From Schauerella fraxinea (GTDB lineage Bacteria > Pseudomonadota > Gammaproteobacteria > Burkholderiales > Burkholderiaceae_B): a stretch of DNA of 64,000 nt. Positions within the stretch are counted from its first letter, which is position 1, and every line of letters begins with the position of its first letter. Position numbers and translations under genes: made by a program. The notes beneath the pieces were generated by a model. The model had not been told where the DNA came from and made no database searches. It worked only from the letters and a program-made list of their open reading frames with translations. Shown here in pieces: positions 1 through 8,320 of this stretch. Location: NCBI GenBank assembly GCA_030849945.1, contig JAVDKK010000001.1, positions 1,364,001 through 1,428,000 on the forward strand, written 5' to 3'.

Positions 1-2223
1 GCGCCGCGCGAATCGGTCATCCAGCAGATACACCACGCCGCGGTCGGCCTCATCGCGGATCACGCGGCCGGCCGCCTGCACGACTTTGCCCAGACCCGGA
101 AATAGATAGGTGTAGTCGTAGCCCGCGCCGAATTCGGTTTGCATGCGCGCTTCGATCTGGGCGTTGACGTCATTGACTTGCGGCATGCCCAACGTGGCGA
201 TGAAGGCGCCGATCAAACGATCGCCCGGCAGGTCCACGCCTTCGCCGAACGCACCGCCCAGCACGGCGAAGCCGATGCCGCGCTGGCCGGCTTCGAAGCG
301 CGCCAGAAATTTCACGCGCGCCGCATCGTCCATGCGCCGCGTCTGCAACCACACGGGCACGTGGGGGTGACGTGTCGCGAAAGTGTCGGCCAGCTTATCG
401 AGGTAGTCGTAGCTGCTGGTAAAGCTCAAGTAATTGCCCGGCCGCGTCTGAAATTGTGCGGCCATCAGATCGGCGATCGGGGCGAGCGACGCGCCGCGGT
501 CGCGATAGCGTGTGGATACGCGTTTGGTGAGCTTCACCTGCAGTTGTTCCGCGGTGAAGGGCGCCGCCACGTCGATCGTCCGCGTGGTTTCGGGCAGGCC
601 CAGTGTGTCGCGGTAATAATGGCTGGGCGCAAGCGTGGCCGAGAACAACGTGACGGTTTCGGCCGCCGCGAAGCGCGGTGCCAGTTGCCTGGCCGGAATC
701 AGATTGCGCAGCGTCAAGGTAGGGCGCTCGGCACCGCCCTTGGACACCGGTGCCGCGCTGTCGGCGGCCACGTCGAAGATGGTGTTGGGATCCTGCAGCT
801 CGCTCATGCGAAAAAAATGGAGCAGATCGAAGTAGAGGCGCAGCGTATCGGGCGGGAAACTGTCGGCTTGCTGATCCAGCGCTTCGCTGAACGTGACGAT
901 GGCACCCTTGATCGCATTGTGCAGATGCGCGGGTGAGTCGTCGCGCGCGAGATAGTTGCCGTTGGCAGGCGCCGCGGCCGACGTCCAGGCTCGCGCCACA
1001 TCGCCGATGGCGCGGCGGGCCACCTTTGGCGCCGCGGCGCGGGCGTCGCGCAATACGGCACCGTCCAAGGGCGCGCTATACATGGCGCGCGCCCGGTCGA
1101 CCAGGTTGTGGGCTTCGTCCACCAGCAAGCCGACGCGCCATTCGTTTTGCAGCGTCAACATATACAACGCCGCGCTGAAGTCGAAGTAATAGTTGTAGTC
1201 GCCGACAATGACATCGCTCCAGCGCGACAGCTCTTGCGCCAGGTAGTAGGGGCAGACAGCGTGCTCCAGCCCGATGCGGCGCAAGGTATGGCGATCCATG
1301 GTGCGGGCGTCGACGGCGGCCGTGCGCGCCGCGGGCAAACGATCGTAAAACCCGCGTGCTAAAGGGCACGCGTCGCCATGGCAGGCTTTGTCTGGATGCT
1401 CGCACGCCTTTTCACGTGCCGTGAGCTCGAGAATTCGCAGGTTGGGGCGTGGCGTGAGGTGCGTGAGCGCATCCAGGGCGAGCTGACGGCCAGGCGATTT
1501 TGCCGTGAGAAAGAAAATCCGATCCAGGCCGTCTTCACCCATGCGCTTGAGCAGCGGAAACAAGGTGCCCAACGTTTTGCCGATCCCGGTGGGCGCCTGC
1601 GCCAGCAGGGCCGTGCCGTCGCGCGCGGCGCGATACACCGCCACCGAAAGTTCGCGTTGTCCGCGACGAAAGGCGCCAAACGGAAACGCCATCGTTTTGA
1701 GATCGCTGCTGCGCGCCTGCACATGGGCCAGTTCTTGAGCAGCCCACGTTTCGAACCGCGCGCATTGCGCTTCGAAAAATGCCTGCAGTGCTTCGGCGGT
1801 GTACGTTTCGGTGAGCACCGTTTCGCTCTCTTCGCCGATATCCCAATACACCAGGGCGACGTTCAATTCGGCGAGTTCGCGCTCGCGGCACAGCATCCAG
1901 CCATAAAGCTTGGCTTGCGCCCAATGCAGGTGCCGATGATTTTCGGGCTGGCGGCTCAGGTCGCCGCGATGGGTTTTGATTTCCTCGAGTTGGTTGCGCA
2001 CCGGATCGTACCCATCGGCGCGGCCCCGAACATCGACCGCCCCGTAGGTGGCCGACAGGAAGATTTCCGTTTCGTAGGTATGTGCCCGGCGCTGTGCGAC
2101 CTTGAGATGGCCAGCCAAGCCCTGCTGCGCCGTGGGCGAAGGCGTGAATCGCATGTCCAGATCGCCTTGTTTGGCGGTGAACTCGCACAACGCGCGAACG
2201 GCGACGGAATAACGCGGCGACAC
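1..2223 (-). CDS. DEAH-box Fe-S DNA helicase of the Rad3/XPD/DinG superfamily (partial, 3' end outside window)
   Basis: An ATP-dependent 5'-3' DNA helicase, probably in DNA repair or processing of structured DNA. From a GTG at 2223 the frame stays open for 741 codons and runs off the left edge. Visible motifs: Walker A APTGIGKT (residues 210-217), a DEAH box (369-372), four cysteines placed like an XPD-type Fe-S cluster (C274, C281, C286, C324) and motif VI QAAGRVIR near residue 715. The first ~150 residues (starting SPRYSVAVRALCEF) resemble the nuclease-like extension of bacterial DEAD_2 helicases; that part is inference. The frame is open upstream of the GTG without an obvious ribosome site, so the start is tentative. 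The C-terminus is not visible. Confidence 0.88.
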   Translation of the reverse strand, partial: MSPRYSVAVRALCEFTAKQGDLDMRFTPSPTAQQGLAGHLKVAQRRAHTYETEIFLSATYGAVDVRGRADGYDPVRNQLEEIKTHRGDLSRQPENHRHLHWAQAKLYGWMLCRERELAELNVALVYWDIGEESETVLTETYTAEALQAFFEAQCARFETWAAQELAHVQARSSDLKTMAFPFGAFRRGQRELSVAVYRAARDGTALLAQAPTGIGKTLGTLFPLLKRMGEDGLDRIFFLTAKSPGRQLALDALTHLTPRPNLRILELTAREKACEHPDKACHGDACPLARGFYDRLPAARTAAVDARTMDRHTLRRIGLEHAVCPYYLAQELSRWSDVIVGDYNYYFDFSAALYMLTLQNEWRVGLLVDEAHNLVDRARAMYSAPLDGAVLRDARAAAPKVARRAIGDVARAWTSAAAPANGNYLARDDSPAHLHNAIKGAIVTFSEALDQQADSFPPDTLRLYFDLLHFFRMSELQDPNTIFDVAADSAAPVSKGGAERPTLTLRNLIPARQLAPRFAAAETVTLFSATLAPSHYYRDTLGLPETTRTIDVAAPFTAEQLQVKLTKRVSTRYRDRGASLAPIADLMAAQFQTRPGNYLSFTSSYDYLDKLADTFATRHPHVPVWLQTRRMDDAARVKFLARFEAGQRGIGFAVLGGAFGEGVDLPGDRLIGAFIATLGMPQVNDVNAQIEARMQTEFGAGYDYTYLFPGLGKVVQAAGRVIRDEADRGVVYLLDDRFARR

Positions 2224-2264
2224 AGCAGGCAGCCAGGCAGATAAAACGCCATGATACTGGTTAT

Positions 2265-2972
2265 TTAACCAGTGATGGCTGCTTCGCGTGTGATGGCCTT
2301 TCGGGCCAGCCCGTCATGCTGATCGAGCAGGCGTTCGCGCCAGGCCCAGAGGGGGTCGTCAGGCGCGAGCAATTCGAAGGGGCTGATGCAACGCGCCCAT
2401 TGAAAGACGCCGAACGGAATGTAGTCGGCATACAAGGGTTGGGCGCCGCCGATGAAAGGCTGATGGCGCAAGACGGCGCGCATGGGATCGAGCGCGGCCC
2501 GAAATGCTTTAACGCTGTCATGACGTCCAGCAACGACCTCATCCAGCGGCTTGCCGAACATCTTCTCACGCGATGCGATGAAGTACTCGCGATCGCGCTC
2601 GGCCAGATTAGGTACCACGTCGGCCACGATCAGGGCCGCCACGCCGCCCATCACGACGCGGTCGCCCCAACTGTTCATGAATCGCGTGACGGCCAAGCCC
2701 CCGGGCCCGCCGAACAATGATGGCCGATCGGGATAGGCGTCTTCGAGATAGGTCGCGATCGCCCATGAGTCGGTCACCGTGTGCTCGCCGTCCATGAAAA
2801 CGGGCACCTTGGCCTGACCGGAAAACGCGATGGCATCGCGATCGGTAAATCGCCAGGGAACGGTTTCGAATGCGAGGCGCTTATGCGCGAGCGCCATCTT
2901 GATGCGCCAGCAATAGGGACTGAAGCGCAGGCGTTCGTCGGCGCCGGCCAGGTCGTAAAGCAATCTGCTCAT
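2265..2972 (-). CDS. Glutathione S-transferase family protein (LigE-like)
   Basis: Cytosolic glutathione S-transferase fold, 235 residues. The N-terminal thioredoxin-like half carries SPYCWRIKMALAHK, the region that holds the catalytic Ser/Cys in LigE-type beta-etherase-like GSTs, followed by the glutathione-binding cis-Pro segment KVPVF and DSWAIATYLE. The second half is the helical domain. The start is the ATG at 2972 because GGGAG lies 6-8 bases upstream; the frame itself is open further upstream. The gene ends about 40 bases from the start of the neighbouring helicase, both reading leftward. The substrate cannot be told from sequence; detoxification or aromatic-ether metabolism are options. 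Confidence 0.85.
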   Translation of the reverse strand: MSRLLYDLAGADERLRFSPYCWRIKMALAHKRLAFETVPWRFTDRDAIAFSGQAKVPVFMDGEHTVTDSWAIATYLEDAYPDRPSLFGGPGGLAVTRFMNSWGDRVVMGGVAALIVADVVPNLAERDREYFIASREKMFGKPLDEVVAGRHDSVKAFRAALDPMRAVLRHQPFIGGAQPLYADYIPFGVFQWARCISPFELLAPDDPLWAWRERLLDQHDGLARKAITREAAITG

Positions 2973-3233
2973 GGTGTGTCTCCCGGTGCACGTGCCGCAC
3001 GGCATGCGGTACGCGATGACTACATGCGGCTGCTGTCTCGTGATGGCTGTCACTGTACGACAATGCGCGGCGCGCAGAAGTGTCTTGCCACAAAATTATC
3101 ACCACCGCATGAATCGTCACACTCCGACATGCAATTTTATTTTTAAAACGTGGCAGGCGATCGACGGGTGCTAATGTAGCCCCCGATCAGGGCGATCCGT
3201 CTTGTTTCGGTCTGATCCGATCCCGCGCGGGGC

Positions 3234-4136
3234 GTGGTTGACGCCTCGTCGACACCTGTTTTCAAAGCACTTTCGATGGCTGATTATCCTCTTCTCACCG
3301 CGGGTTTCGATTTGGCGCAGTGCGTGCGCCTGAACGCAGAAGGCGACCGCTCCGGCTATTACCGATATCTGGAAGCGCACGGGTCCATCTATGCGCCGCT
3401 GGCGCGCGGCGTGGTCGAACGCAACGACGAGTCGGGCACCATCGCCATCGCGTATTGCACAGAATATGCGCGTCGGCGCGGGAAGACCGTGACTGACGAT
3501 ACGCTGCTCGAGATCAATAAGGGATTGATGGAGCTCGACTGCGCCGCGCGTGGCGTGAGTTATCGCGCAAGCGGCGTTCATCGTGAGCTGCCGATGGCGG
3601 TCATCCGCGAGTATCACGCGCAAGTCTTTCGCAGCGTGCTTGGTCTGGAACCTGAAACCTGGACGGCCGAAGTACCGCTGCTGTGCGCCGGGCCGCGTGC
3701 CGATGACGTGTGGCTCGGCATGTTGAGGGACAACTTCATTTCGTTGGCGATCAGCACCTGCCTGGACGTGATCGAAGTGCTGCCCAAGCGTCTGAAGCTC
3801 GATGCCTATATGTGCGCCATCGGCCCAGGCCAATTAGTGCTGCCGAATATGTTCACCGCCGGGCACGGGATGTTCGGCAACGAGACGCGCCTAGGGCGGC
3901 GGGCGGACTCGCTCGGGGAATTGACGGCGATGCAGCGTCGTGCGGTCGATTATCTCGATATCCTGACCTGCTCCGGTCCCATTCCCGTACTCGCCATCGG
4001 CAAGGCCATTACGCGCCGGCTGGACGACATGGCACGGTCATCGATCGACGCCTTCGGCAAATCGGAAATCATGCAGTCCTCACGCCGAAATCTGGAATCG
4101 CAGGGGCAAAATCCCTATTCTTTCTTGCCGCCGTGA
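3234..4136 (+). CDS. Protein of unknown function, about 300 residues
   Basis: I do not recognise this protein. It opens at a GTG (3234) or an ATG at 3276 (MADYPLLTAGFD); neither has a convincing ribosome-binding site. No signal peptide or long membrane segment is evident; the protein looks mixed helical. The stretch GDRSGYYRYLEAHGSIYAPL followed by ARGVVERND is distinctive, and a Gly-rich patch (AIGPGQLVLPNMFTAGHGMFG) lies around residue 200. It stands alone between two leftward genes, with an AT-rich intergenic stretch before it. Its stop lies 20 bases from an 8-bp tandem repeat. Codon use resembles its neighbours, so the frame is probably real, but function is open; a secreted or effector-type role is only a guess. 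Confidence 0.7.
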   Translation: MVDASSTPVFKALSMADYPLLTAGFDLAQCVRLNAEGDRSGYYRYLEAHGSIYAPLARGVVERNDESGTIAIAYCTEYARRRGKTVTDDTLLEINKGLMELDCAARGVSYRASGVHRELPMAVIREYHAQVFRSVLGLEPETWTAEVPLLCAGPRADDVWLGMLRDNFISLAISTCLDVIEVLPKRLKLDAYMCAIGPGQLVLPNMFTAGHGMFGNETRLGRRADSLGELTAMQRRAVDYLDILTCSGPIPVLAIGKAITRRLDDMARSSIDAFGKSEIMQSSRRNLESQGQNPYSFLPP

Positions 4137-4156
4137 TCGCAGTTTGGGGTTTGCTG

Positions 4157-4248
4157 CCAACCGGCCAACCGGCCAACCGGCCAACCGGCCAACCAGCCAA
4201 CCAGCCAACCAGCCAACCAGCCAACCGGCCAACCAGCCAACCAGCCAG
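4157..4248. repeat. 8-bp tandem repeat, 11 full copies of CCAACCRG
   Basis: Eleven consecutive octamers run from 4157 to 4244 with a 4-base remnant (CCAG) to 4248. Copies 1-4 and 9 read CCAACCGG; copies 5-8, 10 and 11 read CCAACCAG. The array lies between two convergent genes: 20 bases after the stop of the unknown protein and 17 bases before the 3' end of the hydratase-like gene. The unit length is not a multiple of three, so slippage would shift reading frames that cross it, but as annotated it lies outside both coding regions. Confidence 0.97.
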
Positions 4249-4265
4249 CGATTTTCGATTTGCCG

Positions 4266-5063
4266 TTATCGCGTGAACGCAATCTTGAGCGCGCCACTTC
4301 CATAGCGCGCTTCGATTTCGGCATATTCAGCTGCGACGTCGTAGGGCTTGGCGACCGCACCGCAGGTGATGATTTCGCCGCGCCGCAGGGTAACGCCGTA
4401 GTGCGCGGCATGCTCGAACAGATGCTCTAGCGCCTGGCCTGTGCCGGGCAGATCGTCGCCCGTCACACCCTTGGTCGACAACACGCCATCGGTATACACC
4501 TCGATGCTCTCGATGATCTTGGGCACATCGCTCAAGCTCACTTCTTCGCCCAATACAAAGGCTTCAAAGCCGACGTTGTCACCGATGAAGCTGGGCCAGC
4601 CCACGGCCATGCGATCCACATACCGCGACAGCACCAGTTCGAACGCGGTGTGAGCACTGCCCACAGCCTCGAAGGGATCCGCCGGCGCGTCGCCCGGCGC
4701 GATGTCGCGGTTCAGCACGAATGCGATTTCGAACTCGATCGTGACGGGCGCACCGCGCGACAACACGATGGGCTCGGCCGCGTCGTGGATGCGTTGGGCG
4801 GTCAGCCGGCCCACCAGCGGGCGCGAGAGGTTGAACTTACGCAAGGCGTTGGGATTGCCTACGCCCAGCTTCCAACCGCACGGCGTTTCGCCCATTTGCG
4901 CCAGCACGGTCGATTGCAAGGCATAGCCCGCGTCCAGATCGTTGGGACGCACCTCTTCAGGCAGGGCGACCCATTGATCGCCAGCACGCCAGCGTTGTGC
5001 CAGCACGGTCCCGGCCGGGCGCGGATCGTAGGAGGGTTCGCTGGGCGGGCGGTGATCGGTCAT
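4266..5063 (-). CDS. 2-keto-4-pentenoate hydratase / fumarylacetoacetase-family enzyme
   Basis: 265 residues, cytosolic, of the FAH/MhpD fold. The family hydrates 2-hydroxypenta-2,4-dienoates or decarboxylates related oxo acids in aromatic meta-cleavage pathways. The central block TIEFEIAFVLNRDI contains the acidic residues (E-x-E) that bind the divalent metal in this family, and GWKLGVGNP matches the MhpD-type N-terminal motif. The ATG at 5063 is preceded by a GGACC-like ribosome site. The gene stands alone among unrelated genes, without ring-cleavage enzymes nearby, so the exact substrate is unknown. A small GGCCCG/CGGGCC hairpin (5082-5097) lies upstream in the leader. Confidence 0.82.
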   Translation of the reverse strand: MTDHRPPSEPSYDPRPAGTVLAQRWRAGDQWVALPEEVRPNDLDAGYALQSTVLAQMGETPCGWKLGVGNPNALRKFNLSRPLVGRLTAQRIHDAAEPIVLSRGAPVTIEFEIAFVLNRDIAPGDAPADPFEAVGSAHTAFELVLSRYVDRMAVGWPSFIGDNVGFEAFVLGEEVSLSDVPKIIESIEVYTDGVLSTKGVTGDDLPGTGQALEHLFEHAAHYGVTLRRGEIITCGAVAKPYDVAAEYAEIEARYGSGALKIAFTR

Positions 5064-5192
5064 GGCGGGGTCCTGGTCATGGGCCCGATTACGGGCCGCG
5101 GGCGGGGGTATGGAAGGGCTGGTCAGACGTCGATTCTAGATCACCAACCAAAACGCTGCGCCGCCGATAAGGGTGCTTCTGGAAGACATTCA

Positions 5193-5198
5193 TATAAT
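5193..5198 (+). promoter_or_regulatory. Candidate -10 element (TATAAT) of the copper chaperone gene
   Basis: A perfect TATAAT lies about 70 bases upstream of the ATG at 5267. I see no good -35 hexamer at 16-18 bases, so this is a weak call. Confidence 0.3.
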
Positions 5199-5266
5199 CG
5201 CGACAGCCGGGTTGCCCGCTGTGCTGGCGGCCCGTGGCAGTGGCGCACTTGGCGCCGGGGACTTTC

Positions 5267-5860
5267 ATGACTTCCTTGTTCCGGAACACGATTTTTACAT
5301 TGGTCGTCGGCGGCATGCCGATGGCTGCCATGGCGCATCACCTGCCGGAAGACGGTGGCGCGGCGTCGACGGCGCACGCCGCACCGGCGGCGGCAGCCCC
5401 ATCAATGAGTCATGCCGCGCATGGCGCAACGTCCCAGGCGCCGGGCGATGCGACCGAGCGCGCATTGGCGCAAGGGCGTGCCGAACAATTAAGCGTGCAG
5501 GGCTGCTGGATTCGTGCGATGCCCGCGCAACTGCCTTCGGCGGGCTATTTCACCGTGGGCAATGCCGGGCGCGTCGCAGCCAAGCTGACGGGCATCGTGG
5601 TGCCGGGCTACGGTATGGCCATGCTGCATCAGACGCAGAAGGCAGGCGGCATGGCGAAGATGGTGATGGCCGATGAGATCGACGTGCCGGCCAAAGGCAA
5701 TCTGGTGTTCGCGCCGGGCGGCTATCACGCGATGCTCGAAAAGCCGAACGATCAGGCCAAGGTCGGCGCGCTGCTGCCCGTCGCCTTTCAATTCAGCTCG
5801 GGCGCGCAGGTGACGGCGTCATGCAAAGTGCAGCCGGCAAGCGCGTTAGGTCCAGACTGA
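5267..5860 (+). CDS. PCu(A)C-family periplasmic copper chaperone
   Basis: 197 residues from the ATG at 5267 (CCGGGG just upstream). The N-terminus is a signal peptide (SLFRNTIFTLVVGGMPMAAMAHH) followed by an Ala/His/Ser/Met-rich linker. The C-terminal ~120 residues are a PCu(A)C (DUF461) domain: the Met/His ligands of its H-M-x(10)-M-x(21)-H-x-M pattern are seen as MLHQTQ, the Met-rich GGMAKMVMADE and GGYHAM. The family carries Cu(I) in the periplasm and helps to load the CuA site of cytochrome oxidase. The His/Met-rich linker may add copper sites. No oxidase assembly gene is adjacent, so its partner is inferred. Confidence 0.88.
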   Translation: MTSLFRNTIFTLVVGGMPMAAMAHHLPEDGGAASTAHAAPAAAAPSMSHAAHGATSQAPGDATERALAQGRAEQLSVQGCWIRAMPAQLPSAGYFTVGNAGRVAAKLTGIVVPGYGMAMLHQTQKAGGMAKMVMADEIDVPAKGNLVFAPGGYHAMLEKPNDQAKVGALLPVAFQFSSGAQVTASCKVQPASALGPD

Positions 5861-5886
5861 AGCGTCTGGCGCGCTTGCTCTGCCAA

Positions 5887-6078
5887 TCAACGTCCGCGCA
5901 ATGCCGTGTCGATCTTGCGATCCGTCTTGTATTGATTGAGGGCGTAGACCGCCCAGATGGCGGCCGGAATCCAGCCGATCAAGGTGATCTGGAGAATCAG
6001 GCAGATAATGCCGGACAGCGGTCGTCCAATCGTGAAGAAAACCGAAAAGGGCAGGAGCAACGCGAGCAGCAGGCGCAT
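5887..6078 (-). CDS. Pmp3/YqaE-family small membrane protein
   Basis: 63 residues with two hydrophobic segments separated by a short turn; the block ILQITLIGWIPAAIWAVYAL is the Pmp3/YqaE (UPF0057) signature. Such proteolipids sit in the inner membrane and are linked to membrane potential and salt or cold stress. The ATG at 6078 follows AGAGAG at ribosome-site distance. It lies 79 bases downstream of glutathione reductase on the same strand and could share its transcript. Confidence 0.9.
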   Translation of the reverse strand: MRLLLALLLPFSVFFTIGRPLSGIICLILQITLIGWIPAAIWAVYALNQYKTDRKIDTALRGR

Positions 6079-6157
6079 GAAAGCACTCTCTTTTAAAGGA
6101 ATGCGAATACTGTATCAATGCGCGCCTGCCGCATCAGGCACAAAACATGTCGCTGCG

Positions 6158-7513
6158 TTACGAAACCGGAGTACGCATCGTCACGAATTCTTCGGCCGAG
6201 GTCGGGTGAATGCCGATCGTGGTGTCGAAAATATGCTTGGTGGCGCCCGCTTTCATGGCCACTGCAAAGCCCTGCACGACTTCGCCCGCGTCGGGACCCA
6301 CCATGTGCAAACCCACCACGCGGTCGGTTGCGCGATCGACCAGGAGTTTCATGAAGGTGCGCTCGGTACTGCCGCTCAGCGTGTGTTTAAGCGGTTTGAA
6401 GTCGGTTTGGAACACCGCGATGTCGCCAAACTCGGCCCGGGCGTCGGCTTCGGAAAAGCCCACGGTGCCGATGTTGGGATGGGTAAATACTGCCGTGGGA
6501 ATGTAGGCATAACTCATCTCGCGACGGCCATCGCCAAACAAGTGATCGACCAGCGTCATGGCTTCACCGAGCGCCACCGGCGTGAGCTGGATACGAGCCG
6601 TGACATCCCCCAGGGCGTGCACGGACGGCACTGACGTGTTGTAGCGATCGTCGATCTCGATGGCGCCATCGCGGCCTTGTTTCACGCCCAGTTGCTCCAG
6701 GCCCAGTCCGCCTACATTCGGCACGCGGCCGGTAGCGTAAAGAATGCGATCGACAGTAAGCGTTGCGCCATCATTGAGGGTGACGACGAGTTCATCGCCC
6801 GTCTTGTTGATGCATTTGACGCCGGCGTTCAAGCGCAGATCCACCCCCGTCTTGATCATCTCGGCCGCCACGAAATGGCGCACATCGTCATCGAAACCGC
6901 GCAGGATCTGCTCGCCGCGATATAGCTGGACGACATTCGCGCCCAGGCCGTTGAAGATCGAGGCGAACTCGCAGGCGATGTAGCCGCCGCCCACCACCAG
7001 CAAGCGCTTGGGGAAGGGCGAGAGATCGAAAATCTCGTCGGACACGAGCACGTGCTCGCGGCCATCGATATCCGGCAAGCTGGGCTGGCCGCCGGTCGCG
7101 ATCAAAATGTGGCGCGCGGTGTGGCGCTGGCCGTCGACTTCGACAGTATTGGCGTCGACGAACGTGGCCCAGCCGCGCAGCAACGTGACCTTGGCTTGCG
7201 TCAGCAGGTTTTCATAAATGCCGTTCAGACGCGTGATTTCGCGGGCGCGGTTCGCCTTCAGACGTTCCCAGTCGAAACGGGGGGCGTCGATATCCCAGCC
7301 AAAACCATGGGCTTCCTCGAAAGCTTCGGCATAGTGCGCCGCGTAGCTATACAGCTTCTTGGGAATGCAGCCCACGTTGACGCACGTGCCACCCAGCGCT
7401 TGCCCTTCAGCCAACGCCACGCGTACACCGCGCTGTGCGGCCATCCGGGCGGCGCGCACGCCGCCGCTGCCGCCGCCGATCACAAAAAAGTCGAAATCGA
7501 ATTGGTCTTGCAT
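6158..7513 (-). CDS. gor: Glutathione-disulfide reductase
   Basis: 451 residues, the usual length for bacterial Gor. It is a cytosolic FAD enzyme that reduces GSSG with NADPH. Seen: the FAD-binding GGGSGG (13-18), the redox-active disulfide GGTCVNVGC (C44 and C49), the second nucleotide-binding motif VVGGGYIACEF around residue 172, and the C-terminal active-site HPTSAEE that supplies the catalytic His-Glu pair from the partner subunit. NADPH preference and glutathione specificity, as opposed to mycothione or trypanothione, are inferred from the overall match and from the nearby GST genes. The gene is separated from the upstream ElaB-type cluster by a terminator. Confidence 0.95.
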   Translation of the reverse strand: MQDQFDFDFFVIGGGSGGVRAARMAAQRGVRVALAEGQALGGTCVNVGCIPKKLYSYAAHYAEAFEEAHGFGWDIDAPRFDWERLKANRAREITRLNGIYENLLTQAKVTLLRGWATFVDANTVEVDGQRHTARHILIATGGQPSLPDIDGREHVLVSDEIFDLSPFPKRLLVVGGGYIACEFASIFNGLGANVVQLYRGEQILRGFDDDVRHFVAAEMIKTGVDLRLNAGVKCINKTGDELVVTLNDGATLTVDRILYATGRVPNVGGLGLEQLGVKQGRDGAIEIDDRYNTSVPSVHALGDVTARIQLTPVALGEAMTLVDHLFGDGRREMSYAYIPTAVFTHPNIGTVGFSEADARAEFGDIAVFQTDFKPLKHTLSGSTERTFMKLLVDRATDRVVGLHMVGPDAGEVVQGFAVAMKAGATKHIFDTTIGIHPTSAEEFVTMRTPVS

Positions 7514-7577
7514 GATTCTTCAGTCTGATTGCTTAACCGCGTCATCCTACACCGGGAAGCCGTCACGGCGCCGCCCA

Positions 7578-7603
7578 AAGAAAAACGCCCCTTCTCAGGG
7601 GCG
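7578..7603 (-). terminator. Rho-independent terminator after the DUF883 gene
   Basis: Read leftward, the stem CGCCCC/GGGGCG (7586-7591 and 7598-7603) with a 6-base loop is followed by TTTTTCTTT. It sits 28 bases beyond the stop of the DUF883 reading frame at 7631 and insulates gor. Confidence 0.88.
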
Positions 7604-7630
7604 TCGGGTCGTACTGATTCCAGCTGCGGA

Positions 7631-8017
7631 TCAGTTGCGGCCGACAATCACGCCCAACAGGAACGCGGCGCCAGCCACCATGCCCAGGGCTTGCCAGGGG
7701 CGAACCTGCACGTACTCTTCAGCCGTATCGATCGTTTCGCGAACGAAATTATTGGCCGTATCGGCGGCATCGCCCAGCGTATCGCGGGCGTCGTCCAGCT
7801 GCGTACGCAGACGGGCACGCAGGGCCTCGACGTCGCCGTCGTTGCCATCGCGCAATGAGGTTTCGAGGCTATCCAGCAGGTCGCGCAGGTTATCGCCGGC
7901 GTCCTGCTTGAATTGACGGCCCGTGGCCTTCAAGTTGCGTCCGGTGCGACGTCCGGTGCGTTTCACTGCTTCGAAGTCCTGTTCGAAATCGCCTTCACCA
8001 CTAGCCGTAATGACCAT
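7631..8017 (-). CDS. DUF883 family protein (ElaB/YqjD-like), internal start
   Basis: 128 residues from the internal ATG at 8017, which has AAGGAG at ideal spacing. It consists of a long charged amphipathic helix or coiled coil (DNLRDLLDSLETSLRDGND and following) and a C-terminal membrane anchor ending in a Gly-zipper-like segment (ALGMVAGAAFLLGVIVGRN). E. coli ElaB, YqjD and YgaM are inner-membrane-anchored ribosome-binding proteins made in stationary phase under RpoS. This entry is the conventional gene boundary; the same codons are also the 3' part of the longer open frame from 8320. Confidence 0.85.
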   Translation of the reverse strand: MVITASGEGDFEQDFEAVKRTGRRTGRNLKATGRQFKQDAGDNLRDLLDSLETSLRDGNDGDVEALRARLRTQLDDARDTLGDAADTANNFVRETIDTAEEYVQVRPWQALGMVAGAAFLLGVIVGRN

Positions 8018-8320
8018 GTCTTGCTCCTTGCTTTGCTGCGCCTCGGATTGCCGTTCGGGACGGGCCATTAATGCGGCCACTCGGTTGCGCAGAGAAACCG
8101 ATGCGATGGTCCGAACGGGACCTTTCAATGCCTTCGGCCAGCCCACTGCAGATGCAAGCAGCAGCAAACCGGTCGTGGCCCAAAGTTCAACATTCTTGAA
8201 TACGACGCCGGTAGGACGCCTCGCGGGTCCTTCCAGCTGAGGAACGAATAACGCAACGCGCTCCAGCTCCATCTTCGCTAAAAGCTCATTCCTTCGCGTG
8301 AGCGCTGTCAGCGTGCCCAT
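7631..8320 (-). CDS. In-frame fusion of a YqjK-like protein with a DUF883 (ElaB/YqjD) protein
   Basis: Starting at the ATG at 8320 (AGGGGG six bases upstream, inside the end of the preceding gene) the frame runs 229 codons without a stop. Residues 1-101 form a small protein with one hydrophobic segment (VELWATTGLLLLASAVGW, ~44-61) flanked by basic residues, as in YqjK-type proteins. Residues 102-229 are a full DUF883 protein. In related bacteria these are normally separate genes of one stress operon. A good ribosome site (AAGGAG) remains before the internal ATG at 8017, so two overlapping products are possible. Start-stop architecture with YqjE upstream supports one operon. Confidence 0.7.
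   Translation of the reverse strand: MGTLTALTRRNELLAKMELERVALFVPQLEGPARRPTGVVFKNVELWATTGLLLLASAVGWPKALKGPVRTIASVSLRNRVAALMARPERQSEAQQSKEQDMVITASGEGDFEQDFEAVKRTGRRTGRNLKATGRQFKQDAGDNLRDLLDSLETSLRDGNDGDVEALRARLRTQLDDARDTLGDAADTANNFVRETIDTAEEYVQVRPWQALGMVAGAAFLLGVIVGRN

Noticed and set aside
139..936. Rightward 265-codon frame at the left edge
   Set aside because: Antisense to the helicase, whose leftward frame carries Walker A, DEAH, Fe-S cysteines and motif VI.
4157..4248. CRISPR array
   Set aside because: The unit is 8 bp with no spacers and no cas genes; it is a simple tandem repeat.
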